Notes under the pieces: model-generated
What the model saw: the letters and a program-made list of their open reading frames with translations, nothing else
What the model was told of the DNA's origin: nothing
The model's database searches: none
Source: a virus
IMG/VR virus record: IMGVR_UViG_3300034111_001212
Location: 1-22,664 of that record
DNA length: 22,664 bases
Strand: one strand, 5' to 3'
Shown: one piece after another, positions 11,855-18,653 of the stretch
Position numbering within the stretch: the first letter of the stretch is position 1
Layout: the number at the start of each line of letters is the position of its first letter
Program-made: the position numbers and the translations under genes

Positions 11855-12174
11855 GCCAAGCCCTTGAAAACCGCCCATTCCAGCTTCCGCACCGTCTGCT
11901 CCTCGACCCAATCGCCCGTTTCCGGCGAGATTGAGATGGCGTGCCTGAGGTCTGCGATGAGAAGATGCAGCGCCTCATGCACCGCGACCTCGGCGGTCTG
12001 GTTCTCCCGCTCGCAGAGGTCAGGATCGACGCGGACAATGGCCGTGCAGCTTGCGGGATCCGGCTCGATACAGGCGTAGTTTCCCGCACCCGGCTCAACC
12101 GAAAAGCGAACGTCGTAATGAGCAAGGCCAAGCGCCTCTTGCGCTCTGCGGAAATGTCCCTCAAACGCGCTCAT
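11851..12174 (-). CDS. Small HExxH protein, putative zinc peptidase-like
   Basis: 107 residues. The centre has VAVHEALHLLIADLRHAI (about 62-79), an HEALH = HExxH zinc-peptidase motif, after a beta-strand region with acidic residues (YACIEPDPASCTAIVRVDPDLCERENQTAEV). The spacing resembles small phage metallopeptidase-like proteins in which a HExxH helix follows two strands; a third ligand is not obvious (possibly a downstream Asp or Glu). It overlaps the metallophosphoesterase by 4 bases. Activity and target are unknown; it may only bind metal for structure. Confidence 0.65.
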   Translation of the reverse strand: MSAFEGHFRRAQEALGLAHYDVRFSVEPGAGNYACIEPDPASCTAIVRVDPDLCERENQTAEVAVHEALHLLIADLRHAISISPETGDWVEEQTVRKLEWAVFKGLA

Positions 12175-13166
12175 CGGCCTTCCAGCATGTTGCCCAGCAG
12201 GGAGCGCCCTTCCCAGATTCCCACATTGATGTGGAGGAACTCGCCTGATTTGGCAATGACTTGGTAGCCGTATCCATGCGACCAGCCCGTGGGATCAGAG
12301 TGCCGCCATAGCGGTTGACGTTGGCAAAGGCAGCCGGGATTCCAAGCTTTGACAAGGCCGACGCCGGGAAGGACTCGCGTGGCCGAATCTTCTCGATGGG
12401 TATGAGCGAAGACCACATTTCCGGCGGTTCTCGATACGGAGTCGCTCGCGGCGTTTTTGCTGCCAGAAAGCTCGTGGACAAAGAAAATCTTGCCCATCTT
12501 GATCCAGCCTGGTGGAAGGCCGGGAACGTGAGTCTCGGAGCGCCGGTAGTAAATTATGCCGCGCTCTTTGAGTTTGAGGAGAAACTCTGGCGCATTCAAC
12601 TGCCGCAGGAACTCAGCATCTCGCGAGTTCGACATCGTCTCATCAATCACCCAACGCTCGACTCGGTCCTCGTGGTTGCCCTCGATGAAATGAATCTGCG
12701 CGGAAGGCGCGGCATCTTGGAGCTGGTCGAGAAACCAGTTGCCATGCGCGATGTCATCTTGGTAGCTGTAGGTCGTCTGGGCGATGTAATTGGCCGTGTG
12801 ATGCTTGGCAAGGAAGCCGCCACATTCCACGATGTCACCGTTGAGGATGATCTCATCCGGCGAGAGTCTTCGCACATCGCCCAAGAAAGCCTCGACGGCA
12901 GGGCGATCCATCATGGATCCGTGGACATCGTTAGCGATGAGCCTGACCGTCTCGGTTTTTACCTTCGGCCTCGGTTTGTATTCGTTTTTAACGGGAAACT
13001 TTGCCGCTCGCAGCGCATTGTATTCGTCCAGCGCATCGTCTCGATCTTTGCGAAGGGCTGAAGCTTCGGCTCGGGCCTTGGCAAGTTCCGCCTGCGCCTT
13101 CACAACGCGATTCATCGCGTCGGAGTCTGAGACAAGCCTGTCGGAAAGATTGATTTCGTCGCTCAT
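12171..13166 (-). CDS. Calcineurin-type metallophosphoesterase
   Basis: 331 residues. The N-terminal 15-60 is a coiled coil (VVKAQAELAKARAEASALRKDRDDALDEYN). The metallophosphoesterase core follows with all signature motifs: NDVHGSMMD (D-x-H), LNGDIVECGG (GD), IEGNHEDRVERW (GNHE) and VVFAHTHRED (GHTH-like, here AHTH). It should hydrolyse phosphoesters with two metals, perhaps on nucleic acid or nucleotides; the substrate is not visible. The ATG at 13166 follows the HTH gene stop by 3 bases. Such phosphoesterases with an N-terminal coiled coil recur in phage genomes next to small HTH proteins. Confidence 0.88.
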   Translation of the reverse strand: MSDEINLSDRLVSDSDAMNRVVKAQAELAKARAEASALRKDRDDALDEYNALRAAKFPVKNEYKPRPKVKTETVRLIANDVHGSMMDRPAVEAFLGDVRRLSPDEIILNGDIVECGGFLAKHHTANYIAQTTYSYQDDIAHGNWFLDQLQDAAPSAQIHFIEGNHEDRVERWVIDETMSNSRDAEFLRQLNAPEFLLKLKERGIIYYRRSETHVPGLPPGWIKMGKIFFVHELSGSKNAASDSVSRTAGNVVFAHTHREDSATRVLPGVGLVKAWNPGCLCQRQPLWRHSDPTGWSHGYGYQVIAKSGEFLHINVGIWEGRSLLGNMLEGR

Positions 13167-13169
13167 AGT

Positions 13170-13601
13170 TTAACGGAGGTATTGTTTGGCGGTTTCAGGC
13201 GACATCACGCATTCCTCGAAATTGTCCGGTGACATTTCCACCCACTTGATGCAGTGGAGCGCCTTCGCGTGCCGCCGGATCGTATCCTCGGAGACTCCCA
13301 GATGCTGCGCGAAGTCCGCGACTCGGTAGCATACGCCCCGCTTGATCTCATGGAGCCTTCGGCGGCAATCAGAGCCTTGAGGTTTCTGCGGCATGACTCG
13401 CTTTTGGTTCAACGGAATGGCCTCTAGTTCGCTCTCTTTGTCGTCCTGCGGCCATCTCATTACTTCGCCCGTCATCGACGCCCTGACCTCGGCAACCTCC
13501 GCAGATGTAACCGCAGAAAGGTTTTTCGAGATGTCGTAGTTGGCCGCGCTCGGTCGTTTAGCGATAGCTGCCAGAATTCTGTCTCTTTTTGCATCGTCCA
13601 T
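13170..13601 (-). CDS. Two-HTH DNA-binding protein
   Basis: 143 residues. The N-terminal about 45 residues resemble a short helical DNA-binding start (RDRILAAIAKRPSAANYDISKNLSAVTSAEVAEVR), as in the AsnC or winged-helix style. The C-terminus carries a clear helix-turn-helix: CYRVADFAQHLGVSEDTIRRHAKALHCIKWVE (about 92-123), followed by ETAKQY. It could be a transcription regulator or terminase-small-subunit-like protein. The start at 13601 follows the short 12-codon frame by one base and has no Shine-Dalgarno, so it may rely on translation coupling. A direct repeat (13598-13614 and 13638-13654) spans its start and that of the short frame. Confidence 0.7.
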   Translation of the reverse strand: MDDAKRDRILAAIAKRPSAANYDISKNLSAVTSAEVAEVRASMTGEVMRWPQDDKESELEAIPLNQKRVMPQKPQGSDCRRRLHEIKRGVCYRVADFAQHLGVSEDTIRRHAKALHCIKWVEMSPDNFEECVMSPETAKQYLR

Positions 13602-13654
13602 GTTATTGGTAGCGTTTAGGATGCTTTCTGAAATAGCCCATATTATCGGTAGCC
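13598..13654 (-). repeat. Direct repeat at two stop-start junctions
   Basis: Two 17-base segments, 13598-13614 (CCATGTTATTGGTAGCG on the plus strand) and 13638-13654 (CCATATTATCGGTAGCC), match at 14 of 17 positions and lie 40 bases apart. On the minus strand each contains TAA-N-ATG: the stop of one frame and the start of the next. It may be a duplicated coupling signal or a repressor site pair. Confidence 0.5.
13603..13641 (-). CDS. 12-residue basic leader peptide frame
   Basis: Starts one base after the stop of the small membrane protein and stops one base before the start of the HTH gene. It encodes MGYFRKHPKRYQ, basic and aromatic. Flanked by the direct repeat. It could be a leader peptide coupling translation, or simply a passage of the ribosome between coupled genes. 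There is no independent evidence of expression. Confidence 0.25.
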   Translation of the reverse strand: MGYFRKHPKRYQ

Positions 13655-13762
13655 GCTCGGATAGTCTGGAAAATCATCGTCGTCATCGTCGCGGGTGCAT
13701 TTGATGACCAGGACAAAAGCCGCGATCATCAAAAGCGAGCCGAAGATGGCGGAAGGGATCAT
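13643..13762 (-). CDS. Small membrane protein with acidic tail, lysis-associated
   Basis: 39 residues, too short for most gene finders. The ATG at 13762 overlaps the endolysin stop (ATGA). Residues 4-21 are hydrophobic (SAIFGSLLMIAAFVLVIK), followed by Cys, Thr, Arg, a run of six Asp and a short Pro/Tyr tail. It lies in the lysis cassette after holin and endolysin, so it might be a small lysis accessory, but there is no lipobox for an outer-membrane spanin and no long periplasmic helix for an inner one. The role is open. Confidence 0.55.
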   Translation of the reverse strand: MIPSAIFGSLLMIAAFVLVIKCTRDDDDDDFPDYPSGYR

Positions 13763-14463
13763 GCTTCGTTGTCAGATGTTTTGCCGTCACTGGCGACGGT
13801 GTCGAGCGCATCGCTGCCGATATCAAAACCTTTGGGCCATCGGTAGCCAACGACTCGCGAAGTGTCGAAAGGCTTGACGTTGACCGCATCGCCTTGGTTG
13901 CCGCCTAGAACCATTATGTTCCCGTATTGGTCCTTGCCGGTCACAAATCCAACGTGGCCGGATCCGCTCGATTTCGACCCACGCCAAAAGACAACGATGG
14001 CGCCAGGTATCGGTCCACAGGGCTGGCCCCATTTTTCAAAGCTTCGCGCCATGCCGCTGCGTGTTCCGGCAATGCCGCAATCCTCGAGCATGGCATTAAC
14101 GTATCCGGCACACCAAGGCGTCTCGTCGTCGGAGAAGTAGAGTTTCGCAAGCTGCCAGTAGGACAAGATGCGCTTGCTATGCTGCCGGCCAGCAATCTCG
14201 GAAACGCCGATTTCCTGCCTTGCGCGGCGTAGCCAGATTGGTTCGCCTGCTACCTTCGGAGGTGCGACTGATGCTTGTGGCTCTTTGCGTAGTTCGGCCA
14301 GCGTAATCGGCCCAACGTAGTCGCGAGGCGATAGGGCTTTTGACACTTTAAACGCGATGATCGCCGCTCGGGTTTTCGGCCCGATCATTCCATCCGCTGC
14401 GCCTGGATCAAAGCCATGGGCCTTGAGGCGCGTTTGGATTTCGACGATCTCGGTTTTGGTCAT
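13759..14463 (-). CDS. Endolysin: peptidoglycan-binding domain plus TIGR02594-type NlpC/CHAP-like amidase
   Basis: 234 residues. Residues 5-60 form a peptidoglycan-binding domain (EIQTRLKAHGFDPGAADGMIGPKTRAAIIAFK). A Pro-rich linker follows, then from about 75 the TIGR02594-type catalytic domain (PIWLRRARQEIGV-E ... TPWCAGYVNAMLEDCGI, with the nucleophile Cys near residue 117, then GHVGFVTG with the catalytic His, and NIMVLGGNQGDAVN). It is a cysteine peptidase or amidase cutting the cell-wall peptidoglycan at lysis. No signal peptide, so release depends on the holin, whose stop overlaps its start by 4 bases. The C-terminal 25 residues are acidic and unmatched. Confidence 0.9.
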   Translation of the reverse strand: MTKTEIVEIQTRLKAHGFDPGAADGMIGPKTRAAIIAFKVSKALSPRDYVGPITLAELRKEPQASVAPPKVAGEPIWLRRARQEIGVSEIAGRQHSKRILSYWQLAKLYFSDDETPWCAGYVNAMLEDCGIAGTRSGMARSFEKWGQPCGPIPGAIVVFWRGSKSSGSGHVGFVTGKDQYGNIMVLGGNQGDAVNVKPFDTSRVVGYRWPKGFDIGSDALDTVASDGKTSDNEA

Positions 14464-14636
14464 TTGGTCCGCTTACGTTTTTCGAGCGCCGACATCACGA
14501 TACCGACAAGCGCGACCGCCGCACCGATACCGGTCTGGAGATCGGCCTGCGAGACGATACCGGCTCCGGTTGCGTAGCCACCCGCGATGGTCAGGCCGTG
14601 GCGAAGGAGTAGACCAAGAAGAAGTTTCGTGTCCAT
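14460..14636 (-). CDS. Holin (Pam3-gp28-like)
   Basis: 58 residues, below many length cut-offs. Two hydrophobic segments, about 4-23 (KLLLGLLLRHGLTIAGGYAT) and 32-51 (QTGIGAAVALVGIVMSALEK), and a basic end KRKRTK. The LRHGLT-AGG-A-TG pattern and final ALVGIVMSALEKRK match small phage holins of the Pam3 gp28 kind as I remember them. It would form pores that free the endolysin, whose start overlaps its stop (ATGA). First gene of the lysis cassette; the 72-base divergent gap is upstream. Confidence 0.82.
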   Translation of the reverse strand: MDTKLLLGLLLRHGLTIAGGYATGAGIVSQADLQTGIGAAVALVGIVMSALEKRKRTK

Positions 14637-14708
14637 GTCGGAGGACTCGACAAAACGAACGAAAAACGCAAGTTGAAATTCCGCTATGTTTTGTAGAGGG
14701 ATTGCAAC
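14637..14708. promoter_or_regulatory. Divergent intergenic region between lysis and tail genes
   Basis: 72 bases separate the leftward lysis genes from the rightward tail genes, so promoters for both directions, or at least one, are expected here or close by. I see no convincing -10/-35 pair: TTGAAA (14673-14678) has no -10 at the right spacing. AGAGGG (14693-14698 region) is a Shine-Dalgarno for the tape-measure ATG at 14709. A phage-specific or host-atypical promoter may be used. Confidence 0.35.
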
Positions 14709-16475
14709 ATGGCCGCAAAAGCAGACCTTAAGACCACGATCTCGGCAGATATGACGGGATTTGCTGCGACGATGCGACGAGCTGGAGGGCTGGCGAAATC
14801 AACAGGCACTGGCATAGGAAAGTCTTTGGGTAGCGCCAGTAGTGCAATCGGCGGCCTTGTTAAGAGCGCAGGAGCCGCAACGATCAAGCTCGCTGCACTT
14901 GGAGTCGCAGCCGCTGGCGTGGGACTTGTCGCCGGAATTAAAAACGCCGCTGATTTGGGCGGGAAGCTTGCTGATCTTTCAGCAAGAACGGGTATCGCAG
15001 CCGGGAAATTGGCAGTGATGGGAAGGGCTTTTGAAGATAACGGCGTCTCAGCCGACAAGATCGGCGGCGTCATCAACAAACTCCAAAAGACCATTACCGA
15101 TTTTGGGAATGGATCCGCCAGCGCATCAAAGCCATTTGCCGCTTTAGGTATCAAGTTTGAAGACATCTCAAGGCTTGATCCTGCTGCACAATTTGAACTC
15201 ATTCAGAGCAAGATTTCCGCAATTCAAGATCCAGCGCAGAGGGCTGCGCTCGCGATGCAGATTTTTGGAAAGTCAGGCGGCGAGCTTCTTACTCTCTTTG
15301 CAGACGGCGAGGCGTTTGCTAATGCCGGCGCTTTCCTCGGGACTCAAGCGGAAATCCTTGACCGCTCCGCAGGATTGTTCGATTCGATCTCCGACAAGAT
15401 GGCAAGGATTCCCGAAAAGCTTCAAGGCTTCTTTGTTGGGTTCCTTGAGCCGATAGGCGGTGACATTGATGCGATCTTGACCAAGTTTGAAGCTTTTGAC
15501 TTTGCGGCACTTGGGCTAAAGCTCGGCGAGATGTTTGCCGGAACCATTGACAACATCAAGGGGATGTTTCAAGCACTCAATCTTGGAGAGATATTTGAAT
15601 ACGCGGCCCTGAGTCTGAAGCAGGGCTTTATTGATGCAGTAAATTATCTCGCCAAAGGAATTTCAGCAGTCATCGACTCGATGAAAAGCGGCGAGCTTGG
15701 ATCTGTTTTTGAAACCGTCGGAATGCGATTGCAGCAAGCTCTGCTGCTAGCTGGCGCAGATTTGCTCGAAAGCCTAGAGCCGATCCTCGGAGAGAGGTCA
15801 AAAGTCGCAGCAGACTACAATCGCGCGACAGCAGATTTGATTGAAGCGCAACTGGAGGCCAAAGATGCGGAAAAGGCCAACCAGCCTTCATTCTTGGAGT
15901 CGTTTGTTGAAGCGTTCAAAAGTGCTGGCGATGTGATGAAGATGCCAGAAGAAGACGCTAAACGGTTTGGCGAGCTGGGCGACCGAATCAAGGAGGCCGC
16001 GGATCGATTCGCAAAGACGCGCGAAGAAGAAAAGACCAAGCGCCAGCAGGAGGCGGACGCTAAAAACAGAGCTGCGCAGGGATCTCCCGCAACTCCTGCC
16101 ACAGGTTCCTACAGCGGCCCGCAGATCGACGGCACAACCTACGGACCGCCGCGACCTATGACGGAACAATTCGGCCCTCCAAGGTCGCTTATGTCATCGC
16201 GCGACGGCAGGCTTTTTGGTGAATCCGTGCGGCCATCTAATCGCCTGTTTGGTCAAGCCGGATCGGCACTAGGAGGCGACAACGCCTTTTCGGCGGATCG
16301 CGCTCGGCTCGGCATTGCTTCGGGAATGACGACCGGAGGACTTGGCGAGAAACGCCGCCTTCGCACCAGCGCCGACGACAAGGGAGACAAAAAGAACCTT
16401 ACGCTCCAAGAGAAACAAGTCTCCTCCCTTGAATCCATCGAAAGCAAGATCGGCCAAGCCCTCACCGTAAACTGA
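14709..16475 (+). CDS. Tail tape measure protein
   Basis: 588 residues. The start is typical of tape measures (ADLKTTISADMTGFAATMRRAGGLAKS). It continues with Ala/Gly-rich hydrophobic segments (about 46-80, IGGLVKSAGAATIKLAALG, AAAGVGLVAGI), a region with SDKIGGVINKLQKTI and AALAMQIFGKSGGELLTLF found in many tape measures, long helical and coiled stretches (about 360-460, including KTREEEKTKRQQEADAK) and a disordered Pro, Gly and Ser-rich C-terminal part. It sets tail length; at about 0.15 nm per residue this gives roughly 90 nm, typical of a siphovirus. Shine-Dalgarno AGAGGG 10 bases before the ATG. First gene of the rightward module; the next starts after one base. Confidence 0.88.
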   Translation: MAAKADLKTTISADMTGFAATMRRAGGLAKSTGTGIGKSLGSASSAIGGLVKSAGAATIKLAALGVAAAGVGLVAGIKNAADLGGKLADLSARTGIAAGKLAVMGRAFEDNGVSADKIGGVINKLQKTITDFGNGSASASKPFAALGIKFEDISRLDPAAQFELIQSKISAIQDPAQRAALAMQIFGKSGGELLTLFADGEAFANAGAFLGTQAEILDRSAGLFDSISDKMARIPEKLQGFFVGFLEPIGGDIDAILTKFEAFDFAALGLKLGEMFAGTIDNIKGMFQALNLGEIFEYAALSLKQGFIDAVNYLAKGISAVIDSMKSGELGSVFETVGMRLQQALLLAGADLLESLEPILGERSKVAADYNRATADLIEAQLEAKDAEKANQPSFLESFVEAFKSAGDVMKMPEEDAKRFGELGDRIKEAADRFAKTREEEKTKRQQEADAKNRAAQGSPATPATGSYSGPQIDGTTYGPPRPMTEQFGPPRSLMSSRDGRLFGESVRPSNRLFGQAGSALGGDNAFSADRARLGIASGMTTGGLGEKRRLRTSADDKGDKKNLTLQEKQVSSLESIESKIGQALTVN

Positions 16476-16476
16476 C

Positions 16477-17085
16477 ATGCCCACCCCAGTAGGAAAAGGA
16501 ACAACGACATTCCGAGAAGTCTCCGTTCAAGAGACGGTTTCACGATCCGGCCTCGACGGGTTAACCGTTGTATTACGCGGCATCCATTCGGGCCTCGCGG
16601 CGGAAAAAAGGAAATGGAAGCGAGGAGCGTCTTACACGGGTTATTCCAATATGTATTTGGAGACGAAGGATTCCATCGACCGTGGGGCCGTTGCGGAATT
16701 GACGTTGAACTTTATCGGCTTCATCGACGCAACGAGCGACAATGGAGTCGTTGACGTAGAAGACAGCATCACTTCGCAGAGCGTCACGATCAACACCACC
16801 GACGATGAGAACGTCTCTTTTCGTTACTTCGCTCAGGCAACCACCGTAAGATGGATTTTTCGCGGAAAGAACCTGCCAGTAACACCGCGCTTTCCCGGGA
16901 TCGTGCCAAGCGTCATTCCGACAAATCTGCTCTTTCAGCCCGATCCTCCAAACTACAAAGGCAGCATTTCGGGCAGATACAATCCGACCGGGAGACTCGC
17001 TCAATTTACACGCACGCGATTGGCCCCCAGTGTCTGGGCGGTTGTCGAATCTTGGGAAAACCTTATTGAACCAGTATCGGGATAA
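16477..17085 (+). CDS. Tail/virion-associated protein of unknown function
   Basis: 202 residues, beta-rich: GKGTTTFREVSVQETVSRSGLDGLTVVLRG, then SYTGYSNMYLETKDSIDRGAVAELTLNFIGFID, then SVTINTTDDENVSFRYFAQATTVRWIFRGK. No signal, membrane segment or enzyme motif. Placed directly after the tape measure (TGA-C-ATG) and before two similar-looking proteins, it is probably part of the tail tip or baseplate. Its stop overlaps the next start (TAATG). Family not recognised. Confidence 0.7.
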   Translation: MPTPVGKGTTTFREVSVQETVSRSGLDGLTVVLRGIHSGLAAEKRKWKRGASYTGYSNMYLETKDSIDRGAVAELTLNFIGFIDATSDNGVVDVEDSITSQSVTINTTDDENVSFRYFAQATTVRWIFRGKNLPVTPRFPGIVPSVIPTNLLFQPDPPNYKGSISGRYNPTGRLAQFTRTRLAPSVWAVVESWENLIEPVSG

Positions 17086-17720
17086 TGAAGCGACCAGAGT
17101 TTAAGAGTGGGAACAGGTGGATGGTTGAAGCTCTCAACCTTGTGGCCGAATACGCGCAGCGCACGGGCGTCAATCCAGGTGGAAGGCCGGGATGGAATGA
17201 AACGGCGCAGGGGTGGTTGCCACCGAAAGTTGGGGTGGGCGAGGGCGGGGTATTTTCTCACGTGTGGCCGCTGACGGTTGTGGATGGCGAGGCTGCGGAA
17301 GTTAGCATCGAGGTGGGAACAATTTTGAAAGGCTCCGATTCGATCAGCGAAAAGCTTACGATCTCAAATCCCGACGAGATTTTCGTGGTCGATGTTGGCG
17401 GCTACATTGCACTCAAGATCACCGAAGAGGTTCCAACAACGTGCGAGCTTGTGTTCCTGACCGAATGGCCAGAGGATTTAGGCTATCAGGTCACCTACGA
17501 CGGAACAATTGGAGGAGAGGACTTCGCATTCGTCGAAAGGCATTTTCCTCTTTGGAAGTTTGTCGCCGTAGCCACCGATTCCTCAACTTCGGTCACTGAG
17601 GGTATCTACGCGGAGCAGCTCTGCTTCAATCACCTCGAGGTCCAATACGGGATATACCGAACGCCTGATGGTGAATTTGTCGTTCTTCCTGAGTTCAAGA
17701 TTTCCAACAAGGCGGCATGA
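17085..17720 (+). CDS. Tail/virion-associated protein of unknown function
   Basis: 211 residues. The N-terminus is charged and contains Trp (KRPEFKSGNRWMVEALNLVAEYAQRTG). A Gly-rich loop follows, then a long beta-rich part (VDGEAAEVSIEVGTILKGSDSISEKLTISNPDEIFVVDVGGYIALKI). It lies in the run after the tape measure, overlapping both neighbours (TAATG and ATGA), so it is likely a tail-tip component. Not recognised as a known family. Confidence 0.7.
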   Translation: MKRPEFKSGNRWMVEALNLVAEYAQRTGVNPGGRPGWNETAQGWLPPKVGVGEGGVFSHVWPLTVVDGEAAEVSIEVGTILKGSDSISEKLTISNPDEIFVVDVGGYIALKITEEVPTTCELVFLTEWPEDLGYQVTYDGTIGGEDFAFVERHFPLWKFVAVATDSSTSVTEGIYAEQLCFNHLEVQYGIYRTPDGEFVVLPEFKISNKAA

Positions 17721-18400
17721 GTTACGATTTCAGAACGGGAATATTGCCGACGGGCGCGCTCGCATATGTAAAAGCACAACTTCAGTCAATTCCTTTTCCC
17801 ATTTCAATTGACCACACTTCTACTGATGTTAACGAGGCGCTTGCAAGCACCGGATCAAACCGCCGTTTTTGGGCGCAGGGTAAAGGAAACATAAAAGCCG
17901 TTCCAGACTCGATTGTCGCGCTGGTCTACGCTGCCACCTGGGACTTTGACGTTTCGCTGAGTGGCGTCGGTGGCGCGATGACATGGAGCGGAACGCTAAA
18001 ACGGGGGGTGGATTATAGGTCTGGCGTTGAAACGGGCCTGCAGCTATTTACTCAGCGCGAAGCTTTTAGTCTCGGAATTTATCCGCCTGACCCAGATGCA
18101 AAATACAAAGTTGGTAATTTTATTTGGGAGTATTCAGATACCGAAAGCGAAACAGAAACTTTCTTTCGAATTGATTTGGACCCGCGTTCGCTCCTCTATG
18201 TGGCGGCAGATGATTCGTGGATTCTAGGCTCTGGTTTTTTCGCTGGAACAACGAACGGGAGCGACACAACTACGGTGGGATCATCTGGCACAGGAACTGA
18301 GACATCCGGCCTCACGATTTGTGGCGAGACTTGGAAGCTGTCAGGAGAAGAGGTCGGAAGCTTCGGTGGCTCGATCACTCCGGCAACCTGGTTGGCTTAA
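17717..18400 (+). CDS. Tail/virion-associated protein of unknown function
   Basis: 227 residues, beta-rich: SYDFRTGILPTGALAYVKAQLQSIPFPISIDH, then DSIVALVYAATWDFDVSLSGVGGAMTWSGTLKRG, ending in a Ser/Thr/Gly-rich stretch. It may be a tail-tip or carbohydrate-binding protein; no clear family. It is the last rightward gene, and its TAA (18398-18400) is interlocked with the stop of the converging gene. Confidence 0.7.
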   Translation: MSYDFRTGILPTGALAYVKAQLQSIPFPISIDHTSTDVNEALASTGSNRRFWAQGKGNIKAVPDSIVALVYAATWDFDVSLSGVGGAMTWSGTLKRGVDYRSGVETGLQLFTQREAFSLGIYPPDPDAKYKVGNFIWEYSDTESETETFFRIDLDPRSLLYVAADDSWILGSGFFAGTTNGSDTTTVGSSGTGTETSGLTICGETWKLSGEEVGSFGGSITPATWLA

Positions 18401-18651
18401 TACCGGAACATCGAAATGATCGCGTTAATATCTGGAGCGTGAATCATCGGGTTCGACTTGCTCACGTTGTGCCAGACCTCACGTTCCATCTCAATTGACC
18501 ATTGATTGCGCTCGATGCCCTCGAGGCGAGCTTCAATCTTGAATGCGGCTCTGGAAAGGTTCCACACGCCGGCCCCCAGAACGAGAAGCAGCCCAATGGA
18601 AATCTGGACGCCGTATTCTTTCGTCAATGCGGTGGCTTTTTGCGTTGTCAT
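18397..18651 (-). CDS. Single-pass membrane protein next to the tail-fibre genes
   Basis: 84 residues from the ATG at 18651, which follows the fibre stop by 2 bases; a GTG seven codons upstream would overlap the fibre. Residues about 14-32 form one membrane segment (VQISIGLLLVLGAGVWNLS), followed by a helix with heptad-like spacing (AAFKIEARLEGIERNQWSIEMEREVWHNVSKSN), so an anchored coiled coil exposed on one side. It could be a lysis accessory or a superinfection-exclusion type protein; the sequence does not decide. Its stop lies in the shared TTAA with the converging gene. Confidence 0.65.
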   Translation of the reverse strand: MTTQKATALTKEYGVQISIGLLLVLGAGVWNLSRAAFKIEARLEGIERNQWSIEMEREVWHNVSKSNPMIHAPDINAIISMFRY

Positions 18652-18653
18652 GG

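Noticed and set aside
12315-13061. 248-codon plus-strand frame opposite the metallophosphoesterase
   Set aside because: The minus strand has all phosphoesterase motifs; this is its shadow.
14637-14708. Standard sigma-70 promoter for the tape-measure gene
   Set aside because: TTGAAA has no acceptable -10 element at 16-18 bases; kept only as a probable regulatory gap.
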